The notes below the pieces were generated by a model, which was not told the origin of the DNA, searched no databases, and worked only from the letters and a program-made list of their open reading frames with translations. The position numbers were made by a program, and so were the translations under genes. This document shows positions 36,728-43,479 of a DNA stretch of 44,435 nucleotides, piece after piece. Every line of letters begins with the position of its first letter. The first letter of the stretch is position 1. Source of the DNA: a virus; the IMG/VR virus record IMGVR_UViG_3300035181_002356, positions 1 to 44,435 of that record. One strand, 5' to 3'.

Positions 36728-38984
36728 TTATTCTGGGGCGTTTGTTGCACTTCATAAAATTGCGACGCTGTTGAGGAAGTACGATAAAAATGCTGAGGCA
36801 ACTGCTCTGAAGGCGATTATGTGTAATGACATATCCGCTTTAGAGAAAGCAGGTCTATCTGGTGAGCAGCTTTTGAGCCTCCATAATGAGATTCAGGATG
36901 TAATGAACGAAGACAAAGCCCCCCTCGCGATTCGTTCAGCTGTTTTAGATATCTTTAAAACATCGCTTAAGGCCATAGGAGTGAAGATGCTTAAAAGGAA
37001 AAGGATTGTAAATGCTACGATGAAGGTGGCCGCTAAAGCCCCAATGACTACTCATTTAAAACTAGAGACTGATAGAGCTGCTCGTCCCAAGGAAATCACT
37101 CGCCCTCTGATGTTAAGAAAATATCTCAAGACTAACTTTGAAGGATATAGCAATCAACAGCAGATGGGCTTTAAGGATGCTCCTTCTATGGTGGCAGATT
37201 CCTATGATAAGATAGAAGATAATTATAAGGCTAATCCAAATACCAATGTGAATAAGGGGCGGTTTAAAGACACCCAGGAAGCGCACGATAAGTCTGGGGT
37301 TTTGATTGTTCCGTCTTATATGAATTATGCAGTCATGTTTAGGGACGACGTATCTCATATGATTATGGAACAAGTTGCCAATCGTGGTACCACTGGTCTT
37401 TCACCTTATGTGGGTGGAGTTCCATTAAATAATGAGGACCTTAATACAATTGGAGATGTAGCTGTCCGTTTGATTTTAAAAGATGAAACTAAGCTAGCTA
37501 AACGCGCAGCAGCAATTATTTACACTGAGCTATTAAAGCGTGCAATCAGTCGCCCAGAAGGAATTCAGAAGGCTGCTTATAATAATCTGTCTATGGCATG
37601 GCGTTGGCCGGCGGTGGCAAGGGAAGTGATTTATCCCATTCGCCCAGATTCCAATGCTCTGCAGTATGCGCATCCAGAGCAGGCGGTTAGTATTGACCCT
37701 AGGTCTTTGCATGGTATTTTAATGCGCATTGATATTAAAAATAAAGTAATGCAGAATGCAGCGTATAGCCTCCCATTGGGCAAGACAGCAGAAGATCTTA
37801 AGGTTCAGTATCTTAAGATGATTAATGCTGGTGACTTTGCGGAAGCGTTAAAGTTTCGTAAGTTTGCTGAAGAAATTTATAATGTTAATTGTGGCGAATA
37901 TGATGATAAAATAGTAGAGAGGGCGCATAAAGAGCCATATACTAAAGTTGAAGATGGGATTTTCCCAACAACCATAAAACAGCAAGACATTGATGCAGCT
38001 ACTGCCAAAACTCTTCCTACGGGTAAAGTTAGCGATGAGCCAAAGCATTTCGCTTTTATTGATCTTTATGATTTGACTGATAGGTTTATTTCAGCTAAAA
38101 AGAAAACCAAGAAGAAGGACGATAAGTCAAACAAGGGCAATAAAGCAGATAAGGATGATAAGTCAGATAAAGAGTTCAAGAAAGAACCAGTTGATTTATC
38201 CTTTGTCGTTCCTACTAACCCAGAGGATCATCCTGAAGCCTACGTTGAAGTGGTTGGGCCTGGTCATGGTCCTGGTCATGGGCTTGGTCGTGAACTTGGC
38301 CTTGGTCCTGGTCGTGGACTTGGCCTTGGTCCCGGTCGTGGTCTTGGCCCCGGTCATGGGCTTGGCCTTGGCCCAGATGGCGAGGGCTGTCCCTATAGCG
38401 ATGGTGACACTAACGTTGAAGAGATAGAAGTTATTGGTAGCCCTAAGGGGGTTGGACCTGGTCTTGGTCCCGGTCGCGGGCTTGGTCCCGGTCATGGGCT
38501 CGGTCCCGGTCATGGGCTTGGTCTTGGCCCAGACGGTGAGGGTTGCCCCTATCGTAACCGTGACATTGAGACTAAGGATATGGAAGAAATTCTTAGCGGT
38601 CCTCAGGTTATAGAGGTTGAAGACGCAAAGCCTTTAGCTATAACACCTGAACATAAGAATTGGTATAAGAATCAAGTGGATGATAAAATTCAGAATACTG
38701 GTATTAACTTTTCAACTAATCCAGATACTGGTGTTGTAACTTTGAATATTAATATGTCAACTAATAAAGAGTTTGCTTCTATCTCTGAGGCTATGGATTG
38801 GGCGGCAAAACTTAGTGAATTAATAAATACTAAGTTGGACGATATCAAAGAAGCTGGCTATAAGCTTCCAGCAGTTATTAGGGCCGCTCAGGTTCATAAT
38901 GAGTTTGTAAGATTCCTGACTTCCAGTGTCGTTTTCTCTAGGAATATAAATACTCTATTGGATATGGTGAACGACCTTGATTAA
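36711..38984 (+). CDS. unknown 757-aa head-region protein with Gly-Pro-rich repeats
   Basis: It starts at ATG 36711 inside the end of the previous gene. Residues 9-37 are a diverged copy of the helical motif (FVALHKIATLLRKYDKNAEA). Residues 100-440 are mixed, without a recognised family. A Lys/Asp linker (KKKTKKKDDKSNKGNKADK) leads into two blocks of GPG[HR]GLG-type repeats at about residues 516-560 and 582-614. Each block ends in the same GLGLGPDGEGCPY. A helical C-terminal domain of 120 residues follows. The repeats could form an extended, flexible or fibrous spacer, and the two conserved Cys could link chains. Position next to decoration and capsid genes suggests a virion protein; this is inferred. 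Confidence 0.7.
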   Translation: MTSKVDYSGAFVALHKIATLLRKYDKNAEATALKAIMCNDISALEKAGLSGEQLLSLHNEIQDVMNEDKAPLAIRSAVLDIFKTSLKAIGVKMLKRKRIVNATMKVAAKAPMTTHLKLETDRAARPKEITRPLMLRKYLKTNFEGYSNQQQMGFKDAPSMVADSYDKIEDNYKANPNTNVNKGRFKDTQEAHDKSGVLIVPSYMNYAVMFRDDVSHMIMEQVANRGTTGLSPYVGGVPLNNEDLNTIGDVAVRLILKDETKLAKRAAAIIYTELLKRAISRPEGIQKAAYNNLSMAWRWPAVAREVIYPIRPDSNALQYAHPEQAVSIDPRSLHGILMRIDIKNKVMQNAAYSLPLGKTAEDLKVQYLKMINAGDFAEALKFRKFAEEIYNVNCGEYDDKIVERAHKEPYTKVEDGIFPTTIKQQDIDAATAKTLPTGKVSDEPKHFAFIDLYDLTDRFISAKKKTKKKDDKSNKGNKADKDDKSDKEFKKEPVDLSFVVPTNPEDHPEAYVEVVGPGHGPGHGLGRELGLGPGRGLGLGPGRGLGPGHGLGLGPDGEGCPYSDGDTNVEEIEVIGSPKGVGPGLGPGRGLGPGHGLGPGHGLGLGPDGEGCPYRNRDIETKDMEEILSGPQVIEVEDAKPLAITPEHKNWYKNQVDDKIQNTGINFSTNPDTGVVTLNINMSTNKEFASISEAMDWAAKLSELINTKLDDIKEAGYKLPAVIRAAQVHNEFVRFLTSSVVFSRNINTLLDMVNDLD
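38256..38552. repeat. two blocks of GGTCNTGG-type coding repeats (GPGHGLG protein repeats)
   Basis: Block 1 (38256-38396) and block 2 (38454-38552) consist of short repeats of the kind GGT-CCT-GGT-CAT-GGG-CTT, coding for GPGHGLG and GPGRGLG. They end in near-identical 39-base segments that code for LGLGPDGEGCPY. They look like one block copied and shortened. Confidence 0.9.
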
Positions 38985-39504
38985 ACAAGACAATGTCTCC
39001 CCTATAATAATTGCTGAAGAGGCATCTTTAACGGCTGCTCCTAAGTTAGATAAAGAGATGGAGTCGTGTGCCAAAACTGAAGATAAAGAAGGGATATCGG
39101 CTCTTGGACAAGCTCTTATGAGTATGGAGCTGTATTCTAAGGATGCAATACTTCTTAGTCAACTTCTTCAGTCGGCGGCAGTTATATGTGAGGCAAGAAC
39201 AAAGACGAACATTCTGGACACTCTTGAGTCTGTGTTCCAGGAGTTTGGTATTTACGCTGGATACGTGATGAGTATGGAGGATAATATCGCTGTAAAGTTC
39301 GCGTCATTAGTGAACGAAAAAGTATTAATACCTACGCTCCTACTCAGAGAAAACATAGCGGCCCTTTATAATCAGTCCGGGGATCGGAAGTTATTAACGA
39401 GTATTGCGATACTGGACGGTATTAGGACTCAGGTTGAACAGAAAATTGTAGGAGAAAAGATTGATACACCTTATATGAGTAAACTGAAACAAGATGTAAA
39501 TTGA
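38977..39504 (+). CDS. unknown helical protein, TTG start
   Basis: A 175-aa protein starting at TTG 38977, overlapping the stop of the previous gene by 8 bases, with a weak GGTGA upstream; translation is probably coupled. It is all helical (QALMSMELYSKDAILLSQLL) without a recognised domain. It is the last gene before the promoter motif of the decoration/capsid operon. Confidence 0.65.
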   Translation: MIKQDNVSPIIIAEEASLTAAPKLDKEMESCAKTEDKEGISALGQALMSMELYSKDAILLSQLLQSAAVICEARTKTNILDTLESVFQEFGIYAGYVMSMEDNIAVKFASLVNEKVLIPTLLLRENIAALYNQSGDRKLLTSIAILDGIRTQVEQKIVGEKIDTPYMSKLKQDVN

Positions 39505-39508
39505 TTAT

Positions 39509-39517
39509 CTATTAATA
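39509..39517 (+). promoter_or_regulatory. CTATTAATA element, putative phage late promoter 5 (capsid operon)
   Basis: Exact 9-mer in the 81-base gap ahead of decoration protein B and the major capsid protein. This is the place where the strongest late promoter is expected. An 11-bp hairpin begins 24 bases downstream of the motif start. Confidence 0.78.
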
Positions 39518-39532
39518 TTTTGTTTTGGAAGT

Positions 39533-39563
39533 GGCTTGCAAATGTATGCTTATTTGCAAAGCC
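39533..39563 (+). other. 5'-leader stem-loop of the capsid operon
   Basis: GGCTTGCAAAT (39533-39543) pairs with ATTTGCAAAGCC (39552-39563): eleven base pairs with one bulged A and an 8-base loop. It lies between the putative promoter and the strong AAAGGAGG (39571-39578), so it would sit near the 5' end of the most abundant late mRNA. A stabilising or translation-enhancing role is inferred. No T-run follows, so it is not a terminator. Confidence 0.6.
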
Positions 39564-39585
39564 TATTAGTAAAGGAGGATGTAAA

Positions 39586-40299
39586 ATGCTTTATCTATTT
39601 TACGATGATGGCAAGCCGTTTGGGTTTTTTGATTTTTACAACGATGCCACGTCCGTCGTAACTACAGCTCCCCTTATTCAGGGCGGTATGCTTGGCTTCT
39701 TCAAGTCAACAGCCGGTGGTCCCATGGGTGATGGGTACGGCCCAGTTATTCCTTTGGGCGATGGTTTCGATGAGGGCGCGGGATCCCAAGTAAAAACGGT
39801 TATTGCCCCTGCAACCACACAGAATGGCTATGTGGCTTCAGCTACAACCCCGCTTGTCCTGCTTGATGACGGCAGCACGGGGTATGGAACAATGTTTGGT
39901 CATCAGTTTGGTTATGATAGTGGCTCAACCGAGTATAAGTATTATCACGGTTGGAGAACAGGCGACCTAGTTGGTCCGAATACCATGATGGGCTCTGGTA
40001 AAGTGACTGGCTGGTTCCAGAATGGTCTTTACGGCACCGATGTTTACTACGCCTATGACCCAGCAACTCCAGAAGTTCCTGGCTCGGCTCTTGCCTTCAG
40101 TGTCACTGGTACGGCTGGTGCTCACGGAGCTTGCTTCACTAAGGGCGGTTCAGTGACTGGTGTAGCCTCTAAGACCGTTGCTTACTTCATCTCTTTTATG
40201 GGCGATCCATCTTATGTGTCGACGTCTTTCCCCGCCGCACACAGTCAAACGGGTGGCGACACAGGTCAGCCTGTGATGCTATTCGCGTGGGCCCAGTAA
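39586..40299 (+). CDS. beta-rich virion protein, probable capsid decoration protein B
   Basis: A 237-aa protein. ATG 39586 follows AAAGGAGG by 7 bases; an open upstream stretch from 39520 has no ribosome site. The protein is Gly/Thr/Ser-rich and beta-type (MLYLFYDDGKPFGFFDFYND). GSGKVTGWFQNGLYGTDVY resembles the C-terminal region of the protein at 35270. Codons here use clearly more C in third position than most of the window, as in the capsid gene downstream, a sign of high expression. It is 22 bases upstream of the capsid start. Major head decoration protein is the best guess. Confidence 0.68.
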   Translation: MLYLFYDDGKPFGFFDFYNDATSVVTTAPLIQGGMLGFFKSTAGGPMGDGYGPVIPLGDGFDEGAGSQVKTVIAPATTQNGYVASATTPLVLLDDGSTGYGTMFGHQFGYDSGSTEYKYYHGWRTGDLVGPNTMMGSGKVTGWFQNGLYGTDVYYAYDPATPEVPGSALAFSVTGTAGAHGACFTKGGSVTGVASKTVAYFISFMGDPSYVSTSFPAAHSQTGGDTGQPVMLFAWAQ

Positions 40300-40321
40300 G
40301 GGATATAAAGGAGATATGACA

Positions 40322-41302
40322 ATGTCTAATATTAATGCTAATACGCAGGTTGACGCTCTCAAAGAGCTAGTCCGCTATGCTCAGATGATTGCCGAGGGTG
40401 GGGAAAACCTTCCGAGCAATTTTGGTCTTACTAATAGCGAGCCCAGCTATAGTGAGTCGGAAAAAGAGGCCCTTCTTAAAGAGGCTTTGGCTACTGATGC
40501 TGGTCGTGTTGCGCTAGGTCAGGCAATGGCCAACCCGATTCGTAGGAACCTTGACTACCAGGGTATCGGTCGTAAGGCTCTTATCGTCGATCCTCTTCCG
40601 CCCGGCGCTCTTGCCGTGTACGATAAGGATATTGACGTGGGTGCTACCGTTATTTCTTCTAACGGTGCTGCTCCAGAATCACGTGTTTTTGGTGACAGGG
40701 TATCTGTTCCAGAGTTCGAAGTTGTTTCTTATCCTACGGTTCGTATAGCTGAAGTTCGGCGTCGTAGATTTAATGTCATCGACAGGGCTCAGCAGAAGGC
40801 CCGTCAGGAAATCCAGGCCCAGGAAGATGCTAATATCTTTGCGGCTTTGGACTTTGCAGCTGGCCAGGAAAATACGGCCCAGACGATTCCTTCTTCATTG
40901 ACTGTGCCTGATCTTCTAAAGCTTAAGCAGCAGATTGACCGTTGGGACTTGGTAACTACTAAGTTCATGATGAACATTACCGAGTTTACCGATATCATGG
41001 GCTGGTATTCCTTGAATGCTTCGGGCTACGGCGTTGATATGGTTACCCAGCGTGAAATTTTGCAGACCGGTCTTTATGCTCGCATCTGGGGCGCTGATAT
41101 TATCGTCAGCAAGATGGTTCCTCGCGGCACCGTTTACGCCCTTACGGATCCTGAGTTCGTGGGTGTAATGCCCGTCCGTCAAGATGTGGAAGTACTTCCG
41201 GCAGATGAGCCGAGGCAGCTAAAACTAGGATGGGTGGTCAATGAAATTATTGGCATCGCGGTTGTAAACGGTCGTGGCGTAGCAAAGGGCACTAAGATAT
41301 AA
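40322..41302 (+). CDS. major capsid protein, HK97 fold
   Basis: A 326-aa protein. ATG 40322 is preferred over ATG 40316 because AAAGGAGA (40307-40314) is too close to the first. The sequence matches a well-populated family of phage major capsid proteins: GIGRKALIVDPLPPGALAVY, then VRIAEVRRRRFNVIDRAQQK, ARQEIQAQEDANIFAALDFA, WGADIIVSKMVPRGTVYAL and the C-terminal GWVVNEIIGIAVVNGRG. The N-terminal 75 residues are helical and may form a delta-like scaffold domain removed by the prohead protease. Codon use is GC-richer than most neighbours, fitting the most abundant protein of the virion. A strong terminator follows. Confidence 0.9.
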   Translation: MSNINANTQVDALKELVRYAQMIAEGGENLPSNFGLTNSEPSYSESEKEALLKEALATDAGRVALGQAMANPIRRNLDYQGIGRKALIVDPLPPGALAVYDKDIDVGATVISSNGAAPESRVFGDRVSVPEFEVVSYPTVRIAEVRRRRFNVIDRAQQKARQEIQAQEDANIFAALDFAAGQENTAQTIPSSLTVPDLLKLKQQIDRWDLVTTKFMMNITEFTDIMGWYSLNASGYGVDMVTQREILQTGLYARIWGADIIVSKMVPRGTVYALTDPEFVGVMPVRQDVEVLPADEPRQLKLGWVVNEIIGIAVVNGRGVAKGTKI

Positions 41303-41333
41303 GTCTTTAATAATCAATAGTTTGTGTCCACGG

Positions 41334-41367
41334 TGGGCCGGGAATAAAATCCCGGCCCATTCTTTTT
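41334..41367 (+). terminator. rho-independent terminator after the major capsid gene
   Basis: TGGGCCGGGA (41334-41343) pairs perfectly with TCCCGGCCCA (41350-41359) over a six-base loop, followed by TTCTTTTT (41360-41367). Its core resembles the terminator at 2351-2378. A CTATTAATA site follows 13 bases later. Confidence 0.95.
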
Positions 41368-41380
41368 GTCGAAATAAATA

Positions 41381-41389
41381 CTATTAATA
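41381..41389 (+). promoter_or_regulatory. CTATTAATA element, putative phage late promoter 6
   Basis: Exact 9-mer right behind the capsid terminator and about 110 bases upstream of the homing endonuclease gene. It shares this terminator-then-motif layout with 2351-2406. Confidence 0.74.
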
Positions 41390-41438
41390 ATTTTCTATTT
41401 AATTGTGGTTCTCTGGCAGGTAAGTAAGATTAACAAAT

Positions 41439-41467
41439 TTGATTTTTCTAGATAATGATATTATATT
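41439..41467 (+). promoter_or_regulatory. sigma-70-type promoter ahead of the homing endonuclease
   Basis: TTGATT (41439-41444) and TATATT (41462-41467) with an exact 17-base spacer; the start of transcription would be near 41474, about 25 bases before the ATG. This could allow early expression by unmodified host polymerase. Confidence 0.6.
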
Positions 41468-41498
41468 GCTATGACGAAAGGTAGCTGGAGTTTAAAAA

Positions 41499-42911
41499 AT
41501 GGCAAAAGAAATGGGAGTGTATGTGATCACTAATTTAGTTAATAAGAAAATATATATTGGTTCTACTAACGATTTTAAACATCGAGAATATAAACATTTC
41601 AAAGACTTAGCAGATCATGTTCATCCGAACAGATGGCTTCAAATGAGTTATGATAAGTATGGCCCTCAGGCTTTTTTATTTTCTCAGCTTGAGATTGTCA
41701 CCGACATTAACCAGTTAATTCCTAGGGAACAGTTTTATTTGGATAAATTAAAGCCATGGAGACCTCACAAAGGATACAATATTTGCAAAATTGCCGGTGG
41801 GACAGATGGCATTACCTATACGGAGGAATCCAGGGCTAAAATTGCTAAGATTAAAAGAGGTCTTCCTGCTACAGGTAAAAATCAGAAAGGCCCAGGACAT
41901 TCTAGGGCAAAAGAATTTACTCTTAAGTCTCCGACTGGAGAGATCGTCACGGCTAAAAATATAGATGATTTTGCTAGGCAGCATGGCCTAGACCCAGAGC
42001 ATATCAGGGCCGTATTGAGGGGCGATAGCCATACTCATGCCGGTTGGTCTCTTCCTGATTATGTAGCGCCAGAGGTTAAAACATATAAATTTAAAGACCC
42101 AGATGGGAACATTCAGGAAGTTACGGGGAATCTCAAGGCATGGTGCCGAGAAAAGAATCTTCGCTATAATGCCATTCAGGGTCTTATTTATAAAACTAGG
42201 CTTTCTCATCAGGGATGGACTTTAGCCGATACCACCAAAATTAAAGAGGCTTATTATAAAATTCAAGGGCCGGATGGAACTATCTATGAAACTAACAATT
42301 TAAAAATGTTTTGTCTAGAACATGATTTGTCGGATGGTGCGATGAGCCGAGTTGCTAATAAAAAAGCAAAGCAACATAAAGGCTTTAAGGTTTTAGAAGC
42401 GATTATTCCAGAAAGAAGACGGCTGTTTACCTTATTGGGCCCAGATGGTAAATCGCACTCTGCGCCGTCTATAGGGGAATTATGCGAGAAATATAATCTT
42501 GAGCCTGGGCCCATAAGCCATATCTTTAAGCACAATCAACAGCAATGGAACGGTTGGCGTCTTCCAGATGAGGAAGATAAGAGAGAGAAAACATATACAT
42601 TAGTTTCACCAGAAGGCAAAGAGTATACTTTTATAGGATTAAAAGAATTTTGCGAAGAGCATAATCTTAATCCAGGCGGCGTTTATCAGGTGCTTCAGGG
42701 TATATCTCAGCATCATCATGGCTGGACAAAACCAGGGTCATCTTTTATTCCACATGAAAATATCACCTATAGGTTTATTTCTCCTGATGGGATTGTACAC
42801 GAAACTAATAAACTTCGCGCTTGGTGTAGAGAGAAGGGTTTAAATAAAGGTACAATGTATCAGGTTTGGACTGGCAAATGTAAATCCTGCAGAGGATGGA
42901 GGAAAGCGTGA
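41499..42911 (+). CDS. GIY-YIG homing endonuclease with six C-terminal DNA-binding-like repeats
   Basis: A 470-aa protein with SD GGAG at 41487-41490. Residues 1-95 are a GIY-YIG nuclease: GVYVITN (6-12), KIYIGSTNDF with YIG at 19-21, catalytic Arg29 (KHREYKHF), metal-binding Glu77 (PREQFYLDKL) and GYNI at 92-95. A short NUMOD3-like stretch (SRAKIAKIKRG) follows. Six repeats of about 57 residues start at about 140, 196, 253, 310, 366 and 424. Each has [FY]xxxxPxG, a helix with a conserved acid or Cys, and a final hGW. They resemble NUMOD-type DNA-binding modules. It would cut a cognate site in related phages and spread with its flanks. It is free-standing, not inside an intron, directly after the capsid operon, and coupled to the next gene. 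Confidence 0.9.
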   Translation: MAKEMGVYVITNLVNKKIYIGSTNDFKHREYKHFKDLADHVHPNRWLQMSYDKYGPQAFLFSQLEIVTDINQLIPREQFYLDKLKPWRPHKGYNICKIAGGTDGITYTEESRAKIAKIKRGLPATGKNQKGPGHSRAKEFTLKSPTGEIVTAKNIDDFARQHGLDPEHIRAVLRGDSHTHAGWSLPDYVAPEVKTYKFKDPDGNIQEVTGNLKAWCREKNLRYNAIQGLIYKTRLSHQGWTLADTTKIKEAYYKIQGPDGTIYETNNLKMFCLEHDLSDGAMSRVANKKAKQHKGFKVLEAIIPERRRLFTLLGPDGKSHSAPSIGELCEKYNLEPGPISHIFKHNQQQWNGWRLPDEEDKREKTYTLVSPEGKEYTFIGLKEFCEEHNLNPGGVYQVLQGISQHHHGWTKPGSSFIPHENITYRFISPDGIVHETNKLRAWCREKGLNKGTMYQVWTGKCKSCRGWRKA

Positions 42912-43330
42912 AAAAGACAGACTTAAGTTCTAAGCCTGTGACTATCCAACAAAACGCAAGGGAATTTCAAAATTGGAAAGAATTTGCGCTTCAATGCTCT
43001 CGGAATGCAGATTTTTATAGAGATCTTATAGTTAGAGTGGGTCAGATCGTAGGAGAAGAAGTTCATATATGTGATGATGAATTTAGGTCTGAACTGGATG
43101 CCATTGCGAGAGCTGGGCATTGGAAAGAATTTGCGGTTCGGTGTCATCAGAATGCACAGCTTTATAGAGACCTCATAGTTAAAGTGGGACAGATTATAGG
43201 GGAAGAAGCTTATATCTGTGATGATGGATCTAGGTCCGAAGATGTTCTTTGTCTTAAGGTACCAGAGCTAGTTGATAAGTTATTGTCTGATGCGCGTCGG
43301 TTAACTTCTCGCCAGTCGTGTCCCTCCTGA
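42908..43330 (+). CDS. small unknown protein made of two repeated units
   Basis: GTG 42908 is preferred: it overlaps the previous stop as GTGA and has GGAGGA at 42898-42903. ATG 42896 is an alternative. The protein (about 140 aa) holds two homologous units: NWKEFALQCSRNADFYRDLI with VRVGQIVGEEVHICDD, and HWKEFAVRCHQNAQLYRDLI with VKVGQIIGEEAYICDD. The identity between them shows a fairly recent internal duplication. No family is recognised. Coupling to the endonuclease suggests a shared transcript, but not necessarily a shared function. Confidence 0.7.
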   Translation: MKKTDLSSKPVTIQQNAREFQNWKEFALQCSRNADFYRDLIVRVGQIVGEEVHICDDEFRSELDAIARAGHWKEFAVRCHQNAQLYRDLIVKVGQIIGEEAYICDDGSRSEDVLCLKVPELVDKLLSDARRLTSRQSCPS

Positions 43331-43382
43331 TTTTTTATAATTCGCTTAGTCTTTCTCGTGCATAAAGGCTTATTTTTGACTA

Positions 43383-43411
43383 TTGACTTTTTTGTTGTAG
43401 TGCGTTATATT
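43383..43411 (+). promoter_or_regulatory. strong sigma-70-type promoter ahead of kamA
   Basis: TTGACT (43383-43388) and TATATT (43406-43411) with an exact 17-base spacer, in a 149-base intergenic region; transcription would start near 43418. It is close to the bacterial housekeeping consensus. A CTATTAATA site follows 18 bases downstream. Confidence 0.72.
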
Positions 43412-43428
43412 GTCAGTGTGTTGAGTAA

Positions 43429-43437
43429 CTATTAATA
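43429..43437 (+). promoter_or_regulatory. CTATTAATA element, putative phage late promoter 7
   Basis: Exact 9-mer between the sigma-70-type promoter and the kamA gene, about 40 bases upstream of the preferred start codon. It ties this gene to the same regulatory system as the head genes. Confidence 0.72.
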
Positions 43438-43479
43438 AAATATAACTAGCGTGATGCCCCTATGGAGGTGGGTGATAAA

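Noticed and set aside
39520-39585. Upstream extension of decoration protein B to 39520
   Set aside because: It would translate the leader hairpin and lacks a ribosome site; ATG 39586 has AAAGGAGG at ideal spacing.
41471-41533. Small frame at 41471 ahead of the GIY-YIG gene
   Set aside because: Only about 20 codons, overlaps the real gene in another frame, with no good ribosome site.
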